In this document: one piece after another, positions 6,355-7,331 of the stretch
Numbering within the stretch: the first letter of the stretch is position 1
Layout of the letters: each line of letters begins with the position of its first letter
Assembly: GCA_039181495.1 (NCBI GenBank)
Contig: JBCDCP010000135.1
Span: 1 to 7,331 of the forward strand
Source: JBCDCP01 sp039181495
GTDB taxonomy: Bacteria > Pseudomonadota > Alphaproteobacteria > Rhizobiales > Tepidamorphaceae
Direction: 5' to 3'
Length of the DNA stretch: 7,331 nt
Notes under the pieces: generated by a model
What the model was told of the DNA's origin: nothing
Seen by the model: only the letters and a program-made list of their open reading frames with translations
Databases searched by the model: none
Position numbers and translations under genes: made by a program

Positions 6355-7331
6355 TCAGCCAAAGCGTGCCTTGTATGCCGGAAGTATTGCCTGGCCATCG
6401 GTGCTGGCTTCATAGACGCCGCGCGCGATCGCCCGAGCCACGCAATCGGCAGCCGCGCTTCCCAAGATCGCCAGGCCGTGGTGGTGCGCGGCAGGATCGG
6501 GCGCCAGCGGCGCCGCGCCGGTTGATGCCGCGAAGACAATGTCCCCATCCAGGGGCGTATGAACCGGACGGAGCGCGCGCGCCATGCCGTCCTGGGCCAT
6601 CATCGCCAGGCGCTTTGTACTGTTGACCGTGAGAGCTGCGTCTGTTGCGACCACGCATAGCGTTGTTGCCTGGCCCGATGTCGGGCGCGGTGCACCCTTC
6701 ATTTGTGGCTCAAGCGCGAACTCGGGCATTTCTGCTGGCCAGCCTTGCCCGCCAAACTCATTGCTGTTCTCATAGGGCGCTGCCCAGAAGTAACGGCTAG
6801 CGCCCATTGTGGCTGAGCCGACGGCATTGACGACTGCCAGTGCCGCGATGCGGTGGCCATAATCGGTGGTCCGAGATGCCGTACCAAGGCCACCACGAAG
6901 AGTAGCCGTGGTCGCGCCTATGCCGGCGCCTACCGATCCCTGCAATGTCGGTGATGCCTCGGCACTGGCTGCGGCATCGTATCCCAGCGTTCGGTAGTCC
7001 GCCCTTTTGCCGTTGTTCTGGCCACTCAACAGGTCAAACAGGATGGCACCGGGTACGAGCGGAACTCGAACCGGGCCGAGCGGAAAACCCCGGCCGTTCT
7101 CAGCCAGCCATGCCTGAACGCCGCCACCGGCATCGAGGCCAAAGGCAGAACCGCCTGAAAGGAACAGGGCGTCGACACGTTCGACGGTGTTTTCGGGCTC
7201 CAGCAGCGTGACATCCCGCGTACCGGGTCCGCCACCGCGGATGTCGGCTGCGACAATGGCGGGTTCGTCAAAGAGGATTGCCGTTGTACCGGTGAGGATG
7301 GTCGTGTCGACTGCGTGACCGATCCGGATGC
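6355..7331 (-). CDS. P1-family (S58) peptidase, N-terminus outside window
   Basis: A DmpA/NylC-type Ntn-fold hydrolase. These enzymes cut their own chain into two subunits and use the new N-terminal Ser or Thr to cleave peptide or amide bonds, including beta-peptides and nylon oligomers in studied members. The frame is open to the window edge; 324 residues are visible and perhaps 10 to 30 are missing. In order: RIGHAVD near the start, ADIRGGGPGTRD, ALFLSGGSAFGLDA (a hallmark), GFPLGPVRVPLVPGAILFDL, GSVGAGIGAT, and the C-terminal TTLCVVATDAALT then AQDGMARALRPVHTPLDGD. By position the first Thr of TTL (bases 6664-6666) should be the nucleophile. The residue before it is Ala, while studied relatives have Asn or Gly. 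The substrate is unknown. No signal peptide can be judged because the start is absent. It is the first visible gene of a minus-strand series with the DUF2259 gene. Confidence 0.9.
   Translation of the reverse strand, partial: IRIGHAVDTTILTGTTAILFDEPAIVAADIRGGGPGTRDVTLLEPENTVERVDALFLSGGSAFGLDAGGGVQAWLAENGRGFPLGPVRVPLVPGAILFDLLSGQNNGKRADYRTLGYDAAASAEASPTLQGSVGAGIGATTATLRGGLGTASRTTDYGHRIAALAVVNAVGSATMGASRYFWAAPYENSNEFGGQGWPAEMPEFALEPQMKGAPRPTSGQATTLCVVATDAALTVNSTKRLAMMAQDGMARALRPVHTPLDGDIVFAASTGAAPLAPDPAAHHHGLAILGSAAADCVARAIARGVYEASTDGQAILPAYKARFG

Noticed and set aside
5759..6415. Plus-strand open frame of 218 residues opposite the DUF2259 gene
   Set aside because: Mirror frame of a gene with signal peptide and family motifs; its own product has no motif and no ribosome-binding site.
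1..7331. CRISPR array, tRNA/rRNA gene, insertion sequence, toxin-antitoxin or defence cassette
   Set aside because: I saw no regularly spaced repeats, tRNA-like stems, transposase motifs, terminal inverted repeats or paired small genes on either strand.

Overview
The window looks like ordinary chromosome from a GC-rich alphaproteobacterium. The ParA fragment at the left edge matches the chromosomal ParA pattern of that class (an RLR..(I/L)EAL stretch, then IDCPPSL..LT.NAL and PLQCE), and GTG/TTG starts are common. The genus cannot be fixed from sequence alone; something near Caulobacterales/Maricaulales is an inference. I do not see a clear novel multi-gene system.

Left part (1-1028): an internal fragment of parA ends abruptly near base 149 and runs into unrelated DNA. 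On the opposite strand is a small predicted exported protein of unknown function (129-542, minus). It has a good signal peptide and a plausible sigma70-type promoter (588-616), and its last six codons and stop lie in the ParA-derived DNA. The junction looks like a recombination scar. About 480 bases after that contain no gene I can support.

Centre plus-strand block (1029-3418): a DUF900-type alpha/beta-hydrolase lipoprotein, then a LysE/RhtB-family amino-acid exporter 48 bases downstream, and, after a 179-base gap holding a perfect 12-bp palindrome, a DoxX-family small membrane protein. A strong GC hairpin (3447-3472) separates this block from the convergent minus-strand genes.

Right minus-strand block (7331 down to 3478), in transcription order: a P1-family (S58, DmpA/NylC-like) peptidase cut by the window end, a DUF2259 secreted protein only about 35 bases downstream, purB (adenylosuccinate lyase, GTG start), and an RBBP9/YdeN-type serine hydrolase. 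The first two are probably co-transcribed. purB may be read from its own promoter in a 106-base gap, and the hydrolase follows it after 93 bases that hold a small hairpin. Apart from purB (purine synthesis) the substrates of these proteins cannot be told from sequence, and no common pathway joins them.
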